A stretch of DNA of 64,000 nt from Paenibacillaceae bacterium GAS479 (GTDB lineage Bacteria > Bacillota > Bacilli > Paenibacillales > Paenibacillaceae), in NCBI GenBank assembly GCA_900105225.1, contig LT629764.1, positions 3,401,001 through 3,465,000 on the forward strand, in the 5' to 3' direction. Numbering within the stretch: the first letter of the stretch is position 1; each line of letters starts with the position of its first letter. Below, one piece after another: positions 60,428-64,000 of the stretch. The notes beneath the pieces were generated by a model. The model saw only the letters and a list, made by a program, of their open reading frames with translations. It did not search any database and was not told the origin of the DNA. Position numbers and translations under genes: made by a program.

Positions 60428-61687
60428 GTGCTCGACATATTGAATGCTGACTGTCCGTCTTATGCCGGCTGGCATTACAAGGTTAGTACGGAGCTTTCGA
60501 CGGAACGAGGGTTTGCAGGAGAACTCGGTGGACTTCGCCCGGGCTGGCGCACGGGTTGGCGTACTGAAAGCGCCAAAGGATCGGGAAGGCCGACTAAAGA
60601 TGCCTCCCAGGCTGGCTCCGCTCTCAAGTCCTCTCTCAAATTACCGTCAAAAACTCTCACCAAATACGTCCCAAAAGAGCTTGTCCATGCGGAAGCTCTG
60701 AGTCCTGTTTCGCTTCAAATTGTGTTCAGCAAGCCGCTTGCCGTTGATGAGCTTGAGGCAGTAGCCGCAAGAGCCTACTTCAAGATTAGCGGTGGGCTAG
60801 TGGTAACAGGAAGTCCGGTGCTCAAAACTGGCTCCAGAGCGGCTTACATCGTGCCAACCTCACTACAGAAGCCGGGTACGCGTTATGCCTGCTCATTCCG
60901 GGGCGGTGACAAGCTGGGCTTCCGGGCAGGTGTGGACCGACTCTTTTTTCGCCAGGCTGTTCAGACAGCTTCTGATACAGTGGAGCTCCGCAGCTCGCTT
61001 GCTGACGGTGTATCTGACTATGCCATAGTTACGATCGCCGATAGAGGTGAGCCAGCTCCAGGTGGTGGTTTCGAGCTTAGCTCTGACAATGTGCATGATG
61101 GGCGCTATTTTCAGATCGTCCCGCCGCTCGACGGTCTATCCGTTCAGATCGTGCCCGATAACGGCAAGCCGCTTGAGGCGCATTACGTTTCAGGTACACA
61201 ACTGTTAAAAGGAAAACAAGCACCGCGCTTTCGTTTGCCCGCGGGTTATGCCTTCACCCCCGGCCAGCGCTATGCCATACGCTCCGATTGGGCCCGAATC
61301 GGGCAGGATGCCTTTACCGGTTCTGCGGCGTACCCCTCGAATCCGTCGCTCTCACTCCGCTCGTTACGTGCGGTGGGTTCCGGCCAGTTGGAGATTCGCT
61401 TCTCCCTTGAGCCTAATGGCGAACAGTTGGCGGGGCGGCGGCTAGAGCTGCGCGAAACAGGTGGAGGCAAGTCGCTCATTGCGCTATATCGCATCGGCAG
61501 CACTTCGGGAAGTTATGCGATGTTCGAGCTGGAAGATGGAGTTGTGCTGGAGCCAGGGGCTTCTTATTCCATTTCTCCATTAGGTTATTGGCTGAGTGGT
61601 AAAGGAACAATGCGGCTGCAAATGCCTGCCGTTAGGCTGCCCGCAGTATTGCCGACGGCCAAGTATAACTTGCGGGTGGGGCGATAG
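60428..61687 (+). CDS. Hypothetical protein with Ig-like (SbsA-type) domains
   Basis: A 419-aa protein I do not recognise. After a basic N-terminal 75 residues, it contains beta-rich segments such as HAEALSPVSLQIVFSKPLAV and SLRAVGSGQLEIRFSLEP, the pattern of SbsA/Big-like domains found in surface proteins. No signal peptide is visible at the GTG start 60428, which is odd for such domains; the N-terminus may be lost or the start misjudged. Weak ribosome site (GAAGG). It ends at a very long hairpin. Confidence 0.6.
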   Translation: MLDILNADCPSYAGWHYKVSTELSTERGFAGELGGLRPGWRTGWRTESAKGSGRPTKDASQAGSALKSSLKLPSKTLTKYVPKELVHAEALSPVSLQIVFSKPLAVDELEAVAARAYFKISGGLVVTGSPVLKTGSRAAYIVPTSLQKPGTRYACSFRGGDKLGFRAGVDRLFFRQAVQTASDTVELRSSLADGVSDYAIVTIADRGEPAPGGGFELSSDNVHDGRYFQIVPPLDGLSVQIVPDNGKPLEAHYVSGTQLLKGKQAPRFRLPAGYAFTPGQRYAIRSDWARIGQDAFTGSAAYPSNPSLSLRSLRAVGSGQLEIRFSLEPNGEQLAGRRLELRETGGGKSLIALYRIGSTSGSYAMFELEDGVVLEPGASYSISPLGYWLSGKGTMRLQMPAVRLPAVLPTAKYNLRVGR

Positions 61688-61719
61688 TTTTAGTTTTTAG
61701 CGACGATGATAGGCAAATC

Positions 61720-61813
61720 AAAGCCAGGTCTCGGAATCAATCGAACCGCACCTCCAATTGTTAGACATCATCTAACAATTGGAGGTGCGGTTCGCGATCC
61801 AGAGCCTGGCTTT
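61720..61813. terminator. Very long inverted repeat between converging genes
   Basis: A perfect 24-bp stem (61742-61765 with 61771-61794) has a 5-nt loop. It is nested in an outer 9-bp stem (AAAGCCAGG 61720-61728 with CCTGGCTTT 61805-61813), ending in T on the plus strand. It acts as a bidirectional terminator but is far longer than needed. Confidence 0.85.
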
Positions 61814-61817
61814 TAGC

Positions 61818-62816
61818 TCAGTTGTATCGAGATTTTGTTGGTTTTGTCCGCCTTTTTCCACTGGCTTGCTTTAGCGGGCGTTTGGTTGAAGAAATACTTT
61901 TTTTGTTTGGTCTGCGGTTGCCCTTCCCGATAGGGCGCTTCCCCCGTATTGGTTCGGTTGCTGCTCTAAGCGGGCTCGCACCAGCGCCTTGGTTATTCGT
62001 CAGCTCTTCGTCTCTAGACGATCCGTCTGCCGCTTGTGGCTCAGCAGTGAGCCTGCCTGCAACTTCCCGTTCTGACCCTGTCGTCAGCAATGGATTGAGC
62101 GGTCCTGGATATAGAAACGGTTCATCTTTACCACTGAATAAGGGGAAGCGAAGAGATGCAGCATATGCGGGCTCCTCCATCGGCTGTGCGGCGAGCCACA
62201 GCACTTCATCCTCCGGGATAGGTTGTTTGATCACGATAAGATGCATCATGAAGTGATGAGCGACATTCATCTGGCTTTGCCGTAACAGCGAAAGCTCATG
62301 CGGTTCATATAACCCCTCGTATTGAGGGAAATAGAAAAACTCCAATCGGACTAATCGAAGATCTGGAACTATCCCATTAGAAGGATCCGGGAAGCCTGTA
62401 TATTCGCCGTGGCCGTTGTGAACGTTAGGCGACAGGGACCAGCTTTTTTCAGCGGCAAAGTGATATTCGTCTGGATCGACATAACACACCGGGTGGGGCG
62501 TCCAATAACGGGGTGACTGCTCGCTCAGCAGCTGACGGTAGTGAGGGTTGGCCAAATGAACAGAAGCATGCGCGTAGGGAGCTGTGATGCAGACGATGGC
62601 TCCGTGTCGGCAGACTCGATGAATTTCTTGGGTTAAGCGCTCTAGGTCGGCTGCGTACTGCAGGCTATTAGAGGCCATCACAAAATCTACGGAATTATCG
62701 TCAATCGGCCATGGATTATCAAAGTCATGTACAAGATCGACTCCTTGCATCGGCAGCTTGTCAATGCCCGTGCAGCCGGGATGTTTTGCAGCCCCGCAGC
62801 CCAGATCTATCCTCAC
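61818..62816 (-). CDS. Class I SAM-dependent methyltransferase with basic C-terminal tail
   Basis: A 332-aa protein. The SAM-binding glycine motif is IDLGCGAAKHPGCTGID (residues 3-19), followed by LVHDFDNPWPIDDNSVDFV and SNSLQYAAD, the usual methyltransferase order. The last 75 residues are rich in Lys/Arg/Pro/Ser and look disordered and nucleic-acid-binding. The start is GTG 62816 with AAGGATGAG upstream. The substrate is unknown. Confidence 0.82.
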   Translation of the reverse strand: MRIDLGCGAAKHPGCTGIDKLPMQGVDLVHDFDNPWPIDDNSVDFVMASNSLQYAADLERLTQEIHRVCRHGAIVCITAPYAHASVHLANPHYRQLLSEQSPRYWTPHPVCYVDPDEYHFAAEKSWSLSPNVHNGHGEYTGFPDPSNGIVPDLRLVRLEFFYFPQYEGLYEPHELSLLRQSQMNVAHHFMMHLIVIKQPIPEDEVLWLAAQPMEEPAYAASLRFPLFSGKDEPFLYPGPLNPLLTTGSEREVAGRLTAEPQAADGSSRDEELTNNQGAGASPLRAATEPIRGKRPIGKGNRRPNKKSISSTKRPLKQASGKRRTKPTKSRYN

Positions 62817-62927
62817 ATCATCTCATCCTTCGCAAAAACGGGTTCATACAGTCTATTCCGGCTGCACTCGGCCCGTTTATGCGTTTGTCCAATCTCGATT
62901 CGTCTGTGGGCTGCTACCGCACCACCC

Positions 62928-63485
62928 TTATTCCTCTGAATTTGAAAGCGAGTAGAAGAAATTGTAGCCAATTTGCTCCGGCCGCGTCCTTTTGCCATGC
63001 TTGCTTACGAATTGCATCAAGTATTCAACGAGCTCAGCCTCTTCTTTCGGCGTCATGTAGAGCTCGCTATTGATCAAAGTGCCGACTCGCGTTTTATTGG
63101 AAGCTTGATTTTGCATATACTTCTTTTTGCTGTCATCAAACAAGCGAGCGACAAGCTTTTGGGCTTCGGAAGCGAAGATTGTTTTAATCGATTCATCTAC
63201 ATCATCCCGGTTTATATGCACGCTACCTTCGAAAGCATTGTAATATTTGGCCGTAATACCGTTGATCAATTTGGTATCTATAAGTTCAAGCAGTCCGATG
63301 CTTTCAAGCTTGCGCGCATGGTAATAAACCTTGGCTGGAACCTCACCCATCAGGTCGGCAATTTCCTTAATTGTAGAGGGGCGGTCGGCCTTGTGAAATT
63401 GGTTCATAATTTTCATGCGATAAGGATCAGAGAAGATGCGGATCTCCTCAATTGTCTTGAGTACCTTCGTTTCGATAGTGGCCAC
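62928..63485 (-). CDS. ArsR-like winged-helix regulator of the MFS transporter
   Basis: A 185-aa regulator. The HTH lies in residues 12-70: IRIFSDPYRMKIMNQFHK, STIKEIADLMGEVPAKVYYH. The C-terminal half is helical. Start: GTG 63485. It is 39 bp downstream of the MFS gene on the same strand, so it is probably coexpressed with it and controls it. Some members of this HTH type respond to drugs or metabolites. Confidence 0.82.
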   Translation of the reverse strand: MATIETKVLKTIEEIRIFSDPYRMKIMNQFHKADRPSTIKEIADLMGEVPAKVYYHARKLESIGLLELIDTKLINGITAKYYNAFEGSVHINRDDVDESIKTIFASEAQKLVARLFDDSKKKYMQNQASNKTRVGTLINSELYMTPKEEAELVEYLMQFVSKHGKRTRPEQIGYNFFYSLSNSEE

Positions 63486-63524
63486 TCCTGTCTACCTGCA
63501 GATGTAGGGACTGCCCCCAGTATA

Positions 63525-64000
63525 CTATATTTTCATAAAATTCTTCCGCGTCATTAGAAAGAGGGCGGGAGCAAACATCATGAGGCCAGCAGCTAAATAA
63601 AGCGTCTGAACTGGAATGAAGCTGCCAACTGCACCTACGGTTAGGGAGCCGATTGGGATAAAGAAGCAGGCGATCAGGGAGGAAAGAGAACTTACTCTGC
63701 CGAGCATCGCATGAGGCGTGACCTCCATGATATAGGTGGATAAGGGCGTGTTGATGAAAGGAATGGCAAACCCGCTTATAAAGGCGGCGAATCCGGCAAC
63801 GACAAGCGGCTGCCATGTTAGTAGAGTGGGAACGTAGTATAACGCTTGACCGGTTCCAAGCAGCATACAGCCTATAACAACGAGGGAGCTTTTTCGAAAC
63901 TTGGAGCCCCATGCGCTTAGTCCCAGACTGCTAAGAATGATTGCGGACATGAGCGATATTCCCAGAGTGCTTAAGGTGATCGGGCCGGAATGAAGGACCT
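63525..64000 (-). CDS. MFS transporter, C-terminal part (cut by the window edge)
   Basis: The frame is open to the right edge, so only the last 158 residues are present. They form about four or five helices with IPFINTPLSTYIMEVTPHAM and GRVSSLSSLIACFFIPIG, typical of the C-terminal half of MFS drug exporters of the YfiS/MefA-like type. It is probably an efflux pump, cotranscribed with the HTH regulator. Confidence 0.8.
   Translation of the reverse strand, partial: VLHSGPITLSTLGISLMSAIILSSLGLSAWGSKFRKSSLVVIGCMLLGTGQALYYVPTLLTWQPLVVAGFAAFISGFAIPFINTPLSTYIMEVTPHAMLGRVSSLSSLIACFFIPIGSLTVGAVGSFIPVQTLYLAAGLMMFAPALFLMTRKNFMKI

Overview
The window reads as a chromosomal segment of a Gram-positive Bacillales bacterium, most likely Paenibacillus or a close relative (Cohnella-like). 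The reasons are moderate GC with strong GGAGG-type ribosome sites, many GTG/TTG starts, and a gene set typical of that group: YcgL, YugO-type K+ channel, YwnA-type Rrf2 regulator, BceRS/BceAB, UgtP-like glycosyltransferase, DUF5317, YkfC-like endopeptidase, YpsA and RmuC. I see no rRNA, tRNA, CRISPR array or intact transposon. The one mobile-element trace is an IS66 transposase remnant near 39.8 kb.

Layout. 0-10 kb: a nucleotidyltransferase, a lipoprotein, a carotenoid-oxygenase/TetR pair with palindromic operators, a metallophosphoesterase, NADP-type glutamate dehydrogenase and meso-diaminopimelate dehydrogenase on the minus strand, a DUF1284 protein, and an uncharacterised two-gene unit led by a PD-(D/E)XK nuclease-like protein. 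10-20 kb: a 48-aa small gene, a K+ channel, an AT-rich GrpB-family gene, then a two-gene AddAB/RecB-like helicase-nuclease unit. Its first gene carries an in-frame TAA and its second carries a five-copy 45-bp tandem repeat. A secreted protein follows.

20-32 kb is the most interesting block. A BceRS-type two-component system is followed by a TetR-controlled efflux pair (HlyD-like adaptor plus ABC-2 permease). Then comes a tightly overlapping six-gene run: a D-Ala-D-X ligase, an alanine/serine-type racemase, a cytoplasmic VanXY-like D,D-peptidase, a membrane protein resembling the N-terminal half of VanT, and a BceAB-type transporter. I read the four cell-wall genes as a VanC/E/G-like cassette in which VanT is split into two genes, wired to a Bce peptide-antibiotic sensing and efflux module. 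Short sequence elements shared upstream of the regulator gene and of the ligase operon support co-regulation.

32-45 kb: a bactofilin-like protein, a glycosyltransferase, a HAD phosphatase, a decayed AraC/GyrI gene, Rrf2 and ArsR-DUF2087 regulators, an AAC(3)-type acetyltransferase, an APC permease, the IS66 remnant, a minus-strand unit (DUF1989, LysE exporter, YqcI/YcgG protein), a thioesterase and a UgtP-like glycosyltransferase. 44.6-47.4 kb: a DUF5317 membrane protein, a 30-aa hydrophobic peptide gene and a membrane GGDEF/HD-GYP protein, which together may form a signalling unit. 47-64 kb: a serine beta-lactamase-like protein, a YkfC-like endopeptidase, an iteron-rich 900-bp intergenic region, an inositol-phosphatase-like protein, an ANT(6)-type adenylyltransferase, an ECF sigma/anti-sigma pair, a HesB-like protein, an N-acetylmuramoyl-L-alanine amidase, RmuC, YpsA, an HxlR regulator, an Ig-like hypothetical protein, a methyltransferase, an HTH regulator and a truncated MFS transporter at the right edge.

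The recurrent theme is cell-envelope maintenance and antibiotic response: D-Ala metabolism, DAP synthesis, murein recycling, lipid II-targeting peptide resistance and aminoglycoside-modifying enzyme families. All assignments come from reading motifs by eye; no database search was run.
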